Assembly (NCBI GenBank): GCA_023362775.1
Contig: JALMGJ010000002.1
Span: 63,255,914 to 63,319,913, forward strand
Direction of reading: 5' to 3'
From: Charina bottae
Taxonomy: Eukaryota > Chordata > Lepidosauria > Squamata > Charinaidae
Length of the DNA stretch: 64,000 nt
Shown here piece by piece: positions 43,691 to 54,442 of the stretch. The notes below the pieces were generated by a model that saw only the letters and a list, made by a program, of their open reading frames with translations, did no database searches and had not been told where the DNA came from. Within the stretch, counting starts at the first letter, position 1; each line of letters begins with the position of its first letter. A program made the position numbers and the translations under genes.

Positions 43691-43986
43691 TTTCCAGGTA
43701 CACATTCATTTATTTGCTGAAACACAAAGATGAGGTCTTTGGTAAATTTAAGGCTTTTGTGGCTTGGGCGAATGGAAAATTCCCAAGGCCAGTGTCTGCC
43801 TTGCAATCAGATCGCGGTGGAGAGTATCTATCCTCAAAGTTTAAAAGCTTTTTGTTAGAAAAAGGGATAGAACACATTTTAGCTAACCCTTACACTCCAG
43901 AACAGAATTCTGTTGCAGAGAGAAAAGGCAGAACACTGCAGGAAGCAATGATGTGTTTGCTGAAGGATGCTGGGTTTGCCTTTTAG
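43691..43986 (+). pseudogene. Copia integrase, middle part
   Basis: Resumes the integrase frame after the insertion (FIYLLKHKDEVF). It carries the second Asp (SDRGGEYL, 43810) and the catalytic Glu (NSVAERKGRT, 43918), 35 residues apart as expected for a DDE integrase. It ends in a premature TAG at 43984-43986 just after LLKDAGF. The true continuation is one frame over, starting about 43970, so a single-base indel in GGGTTTGCC is the likely lesion. Confidence 0.93.
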
Positions 43987-46096
43987 GTATTGGGGAGAAG
44001 CTGTTACTACAGCGTGTTATGTGCAGAACAGGCTGTTTAGCAGTGCAATTCAGGATGTCCCTTTTCATTTGTTCTATGGTGTGAAGCCTAAAGTAAGCCA
44101 CCTCAGGGTGTTTGGAAGCACAGCTTGGGTCCACATTCCCAAACAGCTGAGGCACAAGGGGGCTTCCAGAACAAAGAAAGCAATCTTTGTAGGGTATGAA
44201 CAGAGTCAGAGAAGCTACAGGTTCATACTGGATAATCAACTGATAATTAGTAAAAGTGCTTCTTTTGCTGAGCAGAATTGGGATAAAATAAACTCTAGTT
44301 CTTCAGTTGATTTATCCATGGGGGAGCAGCAAAGTCTTGCTGATGGTGATTTGCAGGAATCACCCAGTGAAGTCAATGTTCAGGAAGCTGACTTGTCTGG
44401 AAAGTCAGAGGTTTCTGAGGACAATGGTGGGAAACAGAGTGTAAGTCCTGTCCTACCTCGCAGGTCTGAAAGGATTAATAAGGGAGTTCCTCCTGATCGT
44501 TACCAAGTAGATGTTGTGAAGGCTTTTCACATTCACACAGAGCCTGAGTCTCTGGAAGAAATTAAAGAAATGCCAGCTGAAATAGCTAAGTGTTGGCATG
44601 AAGCCATGCAGCAAGAGTTGGATTCCTTAAAGGAAAATAAAACTTGGAAACTAGTGAGTTTGCCTCCTAATCAGAAGGTTCTAGGTTGTAGGTGGGTGTT
44701 CAAACTGAAAAAAGATTCTGATGGCAAAATTCAGAAGTACAAAGCAAGGTTGGTAGCAAAAGGTTTTGCTCAAAGAAAAAATGTGGATTATGACAAAACT
44801 TTTGCTCCAGTGACAAAAGCTGAATCTATCAGGTTGCTTTTAAAGGTTGCTGCCATGAAGAAACTGTCTGTTTATCACTATGATATTCAAACTGCTTTTC
44901 TGTATGGTGACTTGGAGGAAAAATTGTTTATGCAACAACCTCCTGGTTATGAAAAAGAAAAACATCTTGTGTGTGAGTTGCAGAAATCCATCTATGGATT
45001 GAAACAAGCCGCGCGTTGTTGGAATATTAAAATGGATAATATTTTGCAAAAATTTGGGTTTCAGAAGGGAATTGCTGATCCTTGTGTGTATGTAAAAAAT
45101 GATAAGCAAGGTGTAATGTACTTGTGCTTGTATGTGGATGATTTGTTGCTGCTCACTTCATCTGTTGAACAGAAGCATTCCTTTGAGGTTTGTATGAAAA
45201 ACAATTTCACATTGAAATGTCTTGGAGCAGTTAACAATTACCTAGGATTAGAAATTCAGAGGGAAAAAGATGGTAGTTTTCTCATAAGCCAGAGTAGCAA
45301 AATTAAGAAACTGCTGGAGGATTTTAAAATGCAGGACTGCAAGTCTGTCTCCTCCCCCATGCTTCCCGAGTTTCTAAAAGAGGAGGGGGAGAAGGGGGAT
45401 GGTGAGTCATCTGAAGGAGATAGTTTCAGATCAGCCATTGGCAGTCTTCTTTACATTGCAAATAATAGCCGTCCGGACATTGCTAACAGTGTGTCCATTT
45501 TGAGCAGGTTTGTGGAAAATCCCACATCTGCTGCAAAGTCTGGGTTAAAAAGGCTGTTTCGTTATTTGCAAGGCACCAAAGATTTTTGCTTAAGGTTGTC
45601 TGCTACAGACACAGAGGAAAAGTTAGAATGCTGGTGTGATTCAGATTGGGCTGGAGATCTCAGTGATAGGAAGTCTACTTCTGGAAGTGTAATTCAATTT
45701 GCAAAGTCCACTATTGCTTGGTTTTCCAGAAAGCAGACTGTAGTAGCCATTAGCACAGCTGAAGCTGAATTTTATGCTTTAGCACAACTGTGCAATGAGG
45801 TAATTTGGTTTACTCAATTGTTGGAAGACATTGGAGTCATTTTAAGTCAGCCTGTCACAATTCATGAAGACAATCAAGCCTGTATCCATTTGGCTTTATC
45901 TGAAAGTTCCAGAAACCGCACAAAGCACATTGATGTGCGTTTTCATCTTGTTAAAGATTTTCTAGCCAAGAAAAAGGTTGTTTTGAAATACTGTGATACT
46001 AAATTAATGTTGGCTGATATCTTAACCAAGCCTCTAGTTGCCAGTAGGCACAATGAGTTAATTACCAAGCTGGGTTTGTTTCCATATTCTTTCTAG
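43967..46096 (+). pseudogene. Copia integrase end, RT and RNase H
   Basis: Open for about 700 codons to TAG 46094-46096. It contains the integrase tail (RYWGEAVTTACYVQNRL, VFGSTAWVHIP), a hydrophilic spacer, then RT (CRWVFKLKKDSDGKIQKYKA, YDIQTAFLYGDL, YGLKQAARCW) with active site YVDDLLLL (45131), and RNase H (CDSDWAGDLSDRKSTSG, STAEAEFYALAQ, KHIDVRFHLVKD, ADILTKPL). All expected RT and RNase H motifs are present, so this half is undamaged; the element is disabled by the upstream frameshift and the insertion. Confidence 0.95.
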
Positions 46097-46113
46097 TCAT
46101 AAAAAAAGGGGAG

Positions 46114-46570
46114 TGTTGTATATATTTTTTATGTCTGTAGAATATGTGGCTGAGTTTTTAAAAAGCCAGGCCTCAAAAACTTTTTTCCTGTTTGGGCTCA
46201 GGAGCACATGTTCACCCCCCACTCAGGAGTGCTAATTGCCCTTCAGGTGCTGGCCAGTCTGAGAGTTTTGACCAATCAGAATTAGCTGTTTGAGCTTTGC
46301 CCATATTGGGAATCTGTTGCCTAGGTGTTTTTGGTCACATGCTGAATCCTATCCAGTCAGATGCTGATCAAGTTAAGGTTTAAAATGTAAATGCCTTTTG
46401 TCCTTTTGCTCTACCTCTGCATTCTGCTCTGCTATCTAAATGGCTATGTTAATCAACCATGCCATGCTTTGGCTAAAGAAGAAGATTCAAGGTTTGTTCC
46501 TATGTTTTTGTTTTAAATAAAGCAACGTTTTGCTACAAACTTATCTCTTGGTTTTTCCATAACTCTGATC
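46114..46570 (+). repeat. Copia 3' LTR (right end uncertain)
   Basis: Begins TGTTGTATATATTTTTTATG after the purine tract and has AATAAA at 46515. The right end could be CTGATCA (46569) or slightly beyond; no second LTR is available to fix it. Confidence 0.65.
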
Positions 46571-46600
46571 ACAAATTTTATAAAAATACAAAATTCTCTT

Positions 46601-47390
46601 CCAGATACCTGGGAGTGTTACAAATCCTTCACCACACACCAGAAAAAGAGAAATAGTAGCAGGAAGCAAGCAAGTAGTAGAAGCAAGCAAGTGGGCAGGG
46701 CAGGTTCTTTTATACACTTCAACCTGGATCACATGCTGCCTGACCTTTTAAAGTTTGCAGGTGATTAATTAACAAGGTTTATTGCTTTTTGTGACTTATG
46801 CCTTAAAGAATAATACACCAACAAGTTTGAAAGGTTGACAGCTTGTTGGGGGAGCGTCAACCAGTAGAAAAGGGGCAGGAGAAATTTGCTCCTGCTCTAC
46901 CTCAATTTTAGATGATTACAATGGTCTTTTTATGGGCCACTTTGTATGTTGCAGCTGGTGCAAAGTCTGGCAACCAGCTTGCTCAATTAGACCCTTAGTC
47001 TTGAAGATTACACGTTGGTTGAAGCAACCACTCTGGCTACCAATTGTATAAGTCCTTAAACAATTGGGGATCAGGCTACCTGCCATTGTTGCCATTATAG
47101 ATCTGGTTGACATTAAGATCATCAGAGGCACTCCAGCTGTATGTGCCATGACTGACAAAATATCATTTTGCTGTTACTCACAGTTAGGAATGGACCTGTG
47201 AATTCTTGTCCCTGAAATGCATGAGTCGCCTTGATTATATCCTTCAGGCAACTCTAAAGACTTCTCTCTCCACTTAGGTCATGCCTGTATGAAGCTTATA
47301 GATGAGTTTGCTTTGACAGTTTTCCTTCTTTGTCTTCCCAGCCACCTTTATCTTTTTTAAATGTCCTTGTTGTGTTTTATTATATGTTTT
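46601..47390. other. Unassigned stretch
   Basis: Reverse strand holds TATAAAAGAACCTGCCC near 46710, promoter-like, next to repeated AGCAAGCAAGT units. It could be part of another LTR, but no ends are found. Confidence 0.4.
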
Positions 47391-47400
47391 AGTTAATGTT

Positions 47401-48527
47401 ATCCGCTGGATAATGGAGAAAGCCAGGGAGTTTCAGAAAAACATCTATTTTTGTTTTATTGACTATTCTAAAGCCTTTGACTGTGTGGATCATAATAAAT
47501 TGTGGCAAGTTCTTGGTGGTATGGGGATACCAAGTCATCTTGTCTGCCTCCTGAGGAATCTGTATAACGACCAAGTAGCAATGGTAAGAACAGATCACGG
47601 AACAACAGACTGATTTAAGATTGGAAAAGGAGTACGGCAGGGCTGTATACTCTCACCCTACCTATTCAACCTGCATGCAGAACACATCATGCGACGTGCT
47701 GGACTGGATGAATCCAAGGCTGGAGTTAAAATCGCTGGAAGAAACATTAACAATCTCAGATATGCAGATGATACCACTTTGATGGCTGAAAGCGAGGAGG
47801 AGCTGAGGAGCCTTCTGACGAAGGTGAAAGAAGAAAGTGCAAAAGCACTTTAAAAAAAACAAGATTATGGCAACCAGCTTGATTGATGACTGGCAAATAG
47901 ATGGAGAAAAAGTGGAGGCAGTGACCGACTTTGTATTTCTAGGCACAAAGATTACTGCAGATGCTGACTGCAGCCAGGAAATCAGAAGACGTCTACTTCT
48001 TGGGAGGAGAGCAATGACAAATCTTGATAAAATAGTTAAGAGCAGAGACATCACACTGACAACAAAGATCAGCATAGTCAAAGCAATGGTATTCCCCGTA
48101 GTAACCTATGGCTGCGAGAGCTGGACCATAAGGAAGGCTGAGTGAAGGAAGATAGATGCTTTTGAACTGTGGTGTTGGAGGAAAATTCTGAGAGTGCCTT
48201 GGACTGCAAGAAGATCAAACCAGTCCATACTCCAGGAGATAAAGCCAGACTGCTCACTTGAGGGAATGATATTAAAGGCAAAACTGAAGTACTTTGGCCA
48301 CATAATGAGGAGACAGGATACCTTGGAGAAGATGCTGTTGCTAGGGAAAGTGGAAGGCAAAAGGAAGAGGGGCCGACCAAGGGCAAGATGGATGGATGAT
48401 ATTCTGGAGGTGACAGACTCAACCATGGGGGAGCTGGGGATGGTGACGGCCGACAGGAAGCTCTGGCGTGGGCTGGTCCATGAAGTCACGAAGAGTCGGA
48501 AGCGACTGAACAAATAAACAACAAAAA
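47401..48527 (+). mobile_element. Bov-B/RTE LINE, diverged lineage, copy E
   Basis: Starts in the RT (ATCCGCTGGATAATGGAGAA) and ends CGACTGAACAAATAAACAAC plus A's. Flanked by a perfect 10-bp duplication AGTTAATGTT (47391-47400 and 48528-48537). The protein blocks differ consistently from the other five copies (FLGTKITADADCSQEIRRR, MLLLGKVEGKRKRGRPRARW), so it belongs to another subfamily rather than being a decayed sister. An internal deletion near 47847 and stop codons (47611, 48141) disable it. Confidence 0.92.
47413..48517 (+). pseudogene. RTE reverse transcriptase fragment, diverged lineage
   Basis: In pieces: KAFDCVDHNKLWQVLGGMG with stop TGA at 47611 in place of the TDW Trp codon (the same site as the stop in copy B); YADD motif near 47766; a deletion at about 47847-47853 removing the GLKLN-like segment and shifting frame; then EAVTDFVFLGTKI to MVFPVVTYGCESWTIRKAE with TGA at 48141; then VPWTARRSNQSILQEIKPD to KSRKRLNK. 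No endonuclease. Confidence 0.9.
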
Positions 48528-48537
48528 AGTTAATGTT

Positions 48538-48670
48538 GTTTTATATTGCAAACATTTTGCAATATGACCACATACAAAGCAATATGGAATACATATTAAA
48601 CATATAGGTAAAATAAAAAAACCCTTAAGTTGCTGAAACATTACAAGCAGTCTGTATGTGCAAATTTGTA
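48538..48670. other. Short unassigned spacer
   Basis: AT-rich; no recognised feature. Confidence 0.4.
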
Positions 48671-49117
48671 TTCCTTCTGCATGCTTCAATAAGTGTACTG
48701 GGCCAGCCTCTGCCTCAGGACTCCAGTGAGGAGTCAGCAGACGAGCTGCCCCTGTTGAACCCCCAGGAGACCGAAGAAGAGGTAGCCCCAGATCCAAAAC
48801 CGGCTTCAGAACCAGACCCAGTACCAGAGGAGAGTGGAGATGTGGCGGCATCTCAGCCTCCAGAGGCTGAGCAGGAGCAAACCCTGGATCGTGGTTTGTC
48901 CCCGCCCTCCAGCCAGCAGCCAGCTGCTCCCACTCAGACCCCTAGCTCACCTGAGTCTCCCAAGCAGCAAAGGTGGCAGAGAATGAGGGCTGCCTTAAAG
49001 GAGAGGCTCAGGAGTGCCCGTTTGGTTGCTAGAGAACAACAGAGGAGAGACGGTGAGTGCAGCCAGGAGCCAGCCGGTAGCTGGCTGCCTCAAGATAAAT
49101 TAGCAGAGGGGCCGTGA
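48671..49117 (+). pseudogene. Unidentified Pro/Glu-rich ORF fragment
   Basis: Open to TGA at 49115-49117. The first half is acidic and Pro-rich (SSEESADELPLLNPQETEEE, PKPASEPDPVPEE); the second half is basic (QRWQRMRAALKERLRSARLV). It is much more GC-rich than its surroundings and has no partner domain, initiator context or splice pattern that I can defend. It resembles low-complexity tails of LTR-retrotransposon Gag or Pol proteins, and 63230-63458 has a similar acidic Gln/Pro style. Could also be a host exon; I cannot tell. Confidence 0.3.
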
Positions 49118-49773
49118 GCAAAGCTGTGGAAGCAACTTGCATTATTGCCACAACCACTTCCTGCATCTCGCCTGGATTTCCTGGACTCCTGATCTACAAA
49201 ATTTCTATCTACAAAATTATAAAAATTCCTTTCTAAATAGGATGGAAAGAATGTTTTAAAGAAGTGAATGTGGGAGAAAATGTACTTGGCAAATTCAGCT
49301 GTCCACCTTTGAATGCGTAGGTCTTTAATCTGGCTTTGAATCCCTGTTAGATTAGCTGTGGAACTGAGATGTCACCCTGCTGTGGATGGGGTTTCTTGGA
49401 ATGACAAGATTCCTTTACTTTAACACTTTTATAGGAGGCTGTTAATTACTGGGAAGTCTTGTAGCTCATTCTTCCCCAACCTGGTGCCCTCCATGTATGC
49501 TAAGACTACCATGGTGATTAGTCACAGCTGGGAATTCTGGGAATTGTAATCCTAGCATATCTGGAAGCTAGAAATCATGAGCTAGAGCTGTGGGAATAGC
49601 AGTGAACTGCTTCTATTTGGAATAGAACTTGCCAGATAATGTATAAATCCCTTCATAAATAGCATGGAAAAAATTGGAATTATAAAAAATATAAATTTTA
49701 TAATTGGAATTATAAAAAATGGGAGAACGTAAAACCAAATTATTTCCTATCCTTCCGAAAAAAATATTTGTAG
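49118..49773. other. Unassigned stretch
   Basis: A MITE-like piece at about 49475-49570 (TTCCCCAACCTGGTGCCCTC...GGGAATTCTGGGAATTGTAA) is recognisable as an old repeat but its ends are not clear. Confidence 0.4.
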
Positions 49774-49870
49774 CTCAGGATTGAACTGTGGAGTCCTTGG
49801 TGTTCTCTGAGCCTTGTTGTTTTCTTGCAGACATTTCATTGCCAGGCTAGGCAACATCTTCAGTGCGAAA
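49774..49870 (-). repeat. Dispersed repeat with hammerhead-like core, copy 2
   Basis: On the minus strand it matches 35505-35605: CTGAAGATGTTGCCTAGCCT then GGCAATGAAATGTCTGCAAG, followed by AAAACAACAAGGCTCAGAGA. The core occupies 49830-49863. Only the ribozyme-side part is shared. Confidence 0.55.
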
Positions 49871-50557
49871 ATCCTTATTGAAACCATACTTGCATACCAT
49901 ACATTCTGTCCCTGCATTTCATATCAGTCTTCCAGTAGTTTTCACAACTCAATCCTACGATGTGTTCTGGTTCTGAGGAAAAAATACTTCTCATTCAATT
50001 CATTGGAAATCCTTCTTCCTCAAGTTTTTTTTTTTTTTTTTAATGTGGGAAAGAAATGGGAAGAGTCAATGGAGGAAGGTGGGCATGGCATCGTTTGAGC
50101 ACAGATGACTTTCATTTTTGAATGAGTCACAATGTATTTTGATTTCAGCCTTTCAATGCAGCAGCATCTGCAGCAAATCACAATGTCGACCTCATACCAG
50201 TGTTGGCCTTATGTATTTGTGCCCCAACACCTGATCCAAGTTTGGAATTGCAGCACTGGAGTGATGATGTCATCAGGCACATTTTGTCATTTGGTCTCTC
50301 CCTTGTCTCCCTGCTAAGGAGGCCCGTGTATTAAATATTCCAGAAGCACTTTGCAATTTAGAGAGATGAAATAAAGACAAAATACTTTTTCAGCAAACAT
50401 TATATATATTAATAAAACAGAACTACAAAAATCTTTCTCTCTTCTGATATGCTCACAGAGAGAGAGAGAGAGTCTCAACATCATTTACGGCAGAGCAGAT
50501 AACAAAGAAACAAGCATGGCCGGGCAGAGTCTGTTTGCAACACAACAGATATGTTAA
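49871..50557. other. Unassigned stretch
   Basis: Contains a T run near 50026-50042 and a short (GA)n at 50457-50472. No gene recognised. Confidence 0.5.
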
Positions 50558-50570
50558 TATATACTCTTTT

Positions 50571-50896
50571 AAGGTAAAGGTTCCCCCCGTACATTTGTGC
50601 AGTCGTGTCTGACTCCAGGGGGCGGTGCTCATCTCCGTTTATTAGCCAAAGAGCCAGCGGTGTCCGAAGATGCTTCCGCGGTCATGTGGCCGGCATGACA
50701 CACATGAAATGCTGTTACCTTCCCACCGAAGTGGTACCTATTAATCTACTTGCATTTGCATGCTTCCGAATTGCTAGGTTGGCAAGAGCTGGTGCGAGTG
50801 CGGGAGCTCACTCCGTCACACGGGGCTAGAAATTTGAACCTCCGATCTTCAGATTGACAAGCCTGGAATCTTACCTGCTGAGCCAGCACGCCCCAA
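50571..50896 (-). mobile_element. tRNA-derived SINE, Sauria-SINE type, copy 2
   Basis: Same structure as 1357-1692: AAGGTAAAGG tail on the left, the Bov-B-like GCAGTCGTGTCTGACTCC, the body (GGCGGTGCTCATCTCCG) and a tRNA-like head reading GGGGCGTGCTGGCTCAGCAG on the minus strand. Flanked by ATATACTCTTTT at 50559-50570 and 50897-50908. Confidence 0.92.
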
Positions 50897-50908
50897 ATAT
50901 ACTCTTTT

Positions 50909-51416
50909 ACATAAAGAGTATGTAATGAGATACAATGAGATACCACGGTAAAACACAAAGGTTGAACTCTTTACCTGGCCGACACTTAAGGAAAACAAAG
51001 AATGCATTTGGAATGCAAACAGAATCTCAGACTTCCTGGCACCAACAATCTTGTGACCCATATTCATGCTTCCAAGATAACAGAATATTTTCTGACCTAA
51101 ATTCTTATTTCTAGCTAGCAGGATATCTTATGATTCAAATTCTGTTAAAACATAAACCCATAACACTGTGTTCCAGTGTTTTCTTAGCAAGACAGCTATG
51201 CCAGATGCTGCCATGTAGAGACCATGACCAGATATGTGCCTACCAAATCCCTCAACCTGATATTTATTTATTGGTTTGTTTATTGGATTTGTCAGAGGGA
51301 GGGTAGGATACGAGCTGATACTGACTCGCAGCCAGCCAGCACTTAAACAAATGAGAGATTTTATTCTGGACACTAAGATACTTATGCTAATAAAATAGTG
51401 TGAGCATATATAAAGG
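50909..51416. other. Unassigned stretch
   Basis: A small TTTATTTATTGG-type stretch at about 51265 may be a LINE tail; otherwise nothing recognised. Confidence 0.4.
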
Positions 51417-51518
51417 GAAAGATATAAACAACTGAATGCAGAATTCCAGAGAATAGCAAGGAGAGATAAGAAGGCCTTCTTAAATGAACAATGCAAAGAA
51501 ATCGAGGAAAACAATAGA

Positions 51519-52644
51519 ATGGGGAAGACTAGAGATCTCTTCAAGAAAATCGGAGATATCAAGGGAACGTTTTGTGCAAAGATGGGCCTGATAAAGGGAA
51601 AAAAAGGCAGGGACCTAACAGAAGAAGAAGAGATTAAGAAGAGGTGGCAAGAATACACAGAAGAACTATACAAGAAAGATCTTAATATCCCTGATAAATA
51701 CAATGGTGTGGTCACTGACCTTGAGCCGGACATCCTAGAGAGTGAAGTCAGGTGGGCCTTAGGAAGCATTACTAACAACAAAGCTAGCGGAGAAGACAGT
51801 ATCCCAGCTGAGCTATTTAAAATCCTAAAAGATGATGCTGTTAAAGTGCTGCACTCAATATGCCAACAAATTTGGAAAACTCAACAGTGGCCACAGGATT
51901 GGAAAAGGTCAGTTTACGTTCCAATTCCAAAGAAAGGCAATGCCAAAGAATGTTCAAACTACCGTACAATTGCGCTCATTTCACATACTAGCAAGGTAAT
52001 GCTCAAAATCCTACAAGCTAGGCTTCAGCAGTATGTGAACCGAGAACTACCAGAAGTGCAAGCTGGGTTTCGAAGAGGCAGAGGAGCTAGAGATCAGATT
52101 GCCAACATTTGCTGCATCATGGAAAAAGCAAGAGAGTTCCAGAAAAACATCTACTTCTGCTTCACTGACTACGCTAAAGCCTTTGATTGTGTGGATCACA
52201 ACAAACTGTGGCAAATTCTTAAAGAGATGGGAGTACCAGACCACCTTACCTGACTCCAGAGAAACCTGTAAGCGGGTCAAGAAGCAACAGTTAGAACCGG
52301 ACATGGAACAACCGATTGGTTCAAAATTGGGAAAGGTGTACAACAATGCTGTATATTATCACCCTGCTTATTTATGCAGAATACATCATGAGAAATGCCG
52401 GGCTGGATGAATCACAAGCCGGAGTTAAGATTGCGGAGAGAAATATCAACAACCTCAGATATGCAGACGATACCACCCTAATGGCAGAAAGTGAAGAGGA
52501 ACTAAAGAGCCTCTTGATGAGGGTGAAAGGAGAGAGTGCAAAAGCTGGCTTGAAACTCAACATTAAAAAAACCCAGATCATGGCATCTGGTCCTATCACT
52601 TCCTGGCAAATAGAAGGGGAAGAAATGGAAGCAGTGACAGATTT
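51519..52644 (+). pseudogene. Bov-B RT, left part of copy F
   Basis: An open frame at 51519-52253 covers MGKTRDLFKKIGDIKGTF through VPIPKKGNAKECSNYR, GFRRGRGARDQIAN and KAFDCVDHNKLWQ, ending in TGA at 52251-52253 after DHLT. A frameshifted continuation at 52316-52644 holds YADDTTLMAE and KLNIKKTQIMASG, then is cut by the insertion. Disabled by stop, shift and insertion. Confidence 0.92.
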
Positions 52645-53442
52645 ACTCCAAGTCGGACTGGCAGCTCGACAAGTCAGAGTATTTCAGACTGCTGAATACC
52701 TGGCTTGCTTCTCCCTATTTGCAGTGATCTATTGATAAGATAAGATCACTGGAATGTTTCTCCGGAGAGGGGAGAATCGGAATATTAATCACAAGGTCGT
52801 TGGAATTGTTTCCCCCCGCTTTTTCTGTTGTTTTCCACCGCGGAGAAAGTGAGAGTCTGGGAACAGTGAGACAACTGGAATTACAGCATTGCTCTCATAG
52901 GGGAAAGTAAGTTAGAGCTAAAGACGAGTTTTAGATTATCACCTTTCTTTTATAGTTTTTTAGAATTAATTGTTTATCATCTAAGATCTATCTCTGGACT
53001 TTGTATATAAATGTTGGCAAACTTTGTGCTTTCTTTGCTATAATAATAATCATGGTGGAAACATGATGGATTTTATAATGGAAGTATAATGAAACATTTG
53101 CATTTTTTCTTTTTAACTTTCTAATTTTTTAGTGTGGATTTTGCTCTACTTGGAAGTACAAGAAACTCTTTTTTATATTTCTTAAATATATTTTATTGGA
53201 CTAAATATTGATGAATTTGTTTCATTTTTTTATATTGATTGACATTTATCCTTTCTTTTTCTTATAAACTGTTTGAAATATTATTTCTTCCTTTAATTTT
53301 GGGATTATTGGAATTTTTCATCTTTTTATTTTTTATTGAATAGATAGAATAGATCAGCTGACCACTCTTTCCCTGGGAAAGCACTTTGTTTTGTCTAGAA
53401 CGACTGGCTACACAGCCTGAAGGAGGGGGCGGTGGATGAGAA

Positions 53443-53863
53443 ATGGCTTTTTTAACAGTACTTCGAGATTTAAAAAAAGAATTTAATGAAACTCTTTCAG
53501 AAATTAAAAAATCAATATAATTTATATTAATAGATTTGGAGGTTCAGGTTCAGATTCAAAAGACACAAAAGACAGATTTAGATATGGAAAAAATTTTTTG
53601 AAGCAGCAGAGAAACAGGAAGAAAGGATTTCAAATACTTTGGTACAGAAGAAGATTTTGATACACCACAGGAGGGGGTTGTTTAAACAAGTTATATATCA
53701 CAATCTGGGTTTAAATACATTGTTGCAGTTGAGACAGGAAGGTTTTAATGTGCAAATTGATAACCATTGTGAAATACTGGGAAAGGCTAAGAAAAATATT
53801 TTGTCATCCCATATGAGCTATAGTACAAAACAAGTTGAATACTGTGATTTTGGCATAACTTGA
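53443..53863 (+). pseudogene. Small ORF of LINE-like family, broken copy
   Basis: The start MAFLTVLRDLKKEFNE matches the 42790 copy, but TAA follows after about 25 codons and a further indel lies near 53590 (AAAAAATTTTTTGAAG). The C-terminal part reopens at 53639 (MVQKKILIHHRRGLFK, LGLNTLLQLRQEGFNVQID) and ends YCDFGIT at 53863, the same end as the intact copies. Confidence 0.75.
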
Positions 53864-54165
53864 ACAGGAAAACGATATGTGGGATACAAGGTTAATGAAA
53901 ATATGGATTTGGATCGGATATGGAACAAAGTTGATATGAGAAACTATATAAACACATTCTATTTGTATAAATAGAAGCTGATATTATAGACCAATTTTTT
54001 TATAAGATGACACATTTCTATAATTATATGTATGAATATGTATGTATGAATATTATAAGAATTGGTATATTATGTGTTAGGTTATGTGTTATGTTAGGTT
54101 ATGTACTCAGTTTAAATGGACATTATCCCAAGGAGTGGAAATTACAGATGGATTTTTCTTTTATG

Positions 54166-54169
<4 letters not shown>

Positions 54170-54207
<38 letters not shown>

Positions 54208-54227
54208 CATACATACATACATACATA
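54170..54227. repeat. (TA)n then (CATA)n microsatellite
   Basis: About 16 TA units followed by about 6 CATA units, ending at the Tc1 insertion site TA (54226-54227). Confidence 0.95.
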
Positions 54228-54424
54228 CAGTGGGGCAAAAAAGTATTTAGTCAGCCACCAATTGTGCAAGTTCTCCCACTTAAAAAGATGAGAGAGGCCT
54301 GTAATTGACATCATAGGTAGACCTCAACTATGAGAGGCAAAATGAGAAAACAAATCCAGACAATCACATTGTCTGATTCGGAAAGAATTTATTTGCAAAT
54401 TATGGTGGAAAATAAGTATTTGGT
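54228..54424. repeat. Tc1 left terminal inverted repeat
   Basis: Complementary to 55631-55829 over nearly its full length (for example CACATTGTCTGATTCGGAAA here, TTTCCGAATCAGACAATGTG there). Confidence 0.93.
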
Positions 54425-54442
54425 CAATATCAAAAGTTCATC

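Larger units (their letters stand above)
39858..46600 (+). mobile_element. Ty1/copia LTR retrotransposon, interrupted and frameshifted
   Basis: Integrase-before-RT order identifies Ty1/copia. Coding runs 40101-46096, split by a LINE-like element at 41592-43690. The 3' LTR starts at 46114 (TGTTGTATATATTTTTTATG) right after the polypurine tract AAAAAAAGGGGAG; its end is uncertain (about 46540-46600). A full 5' LTR is not recognisable: nothing upstream matches the 3' LTR start. A primer-site-like TGGATCAGAGAC (39901-39912) resembles the TGGTATCAGAG typical of copia elements. AATAAA is at 46515. Confidence 0.88.
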
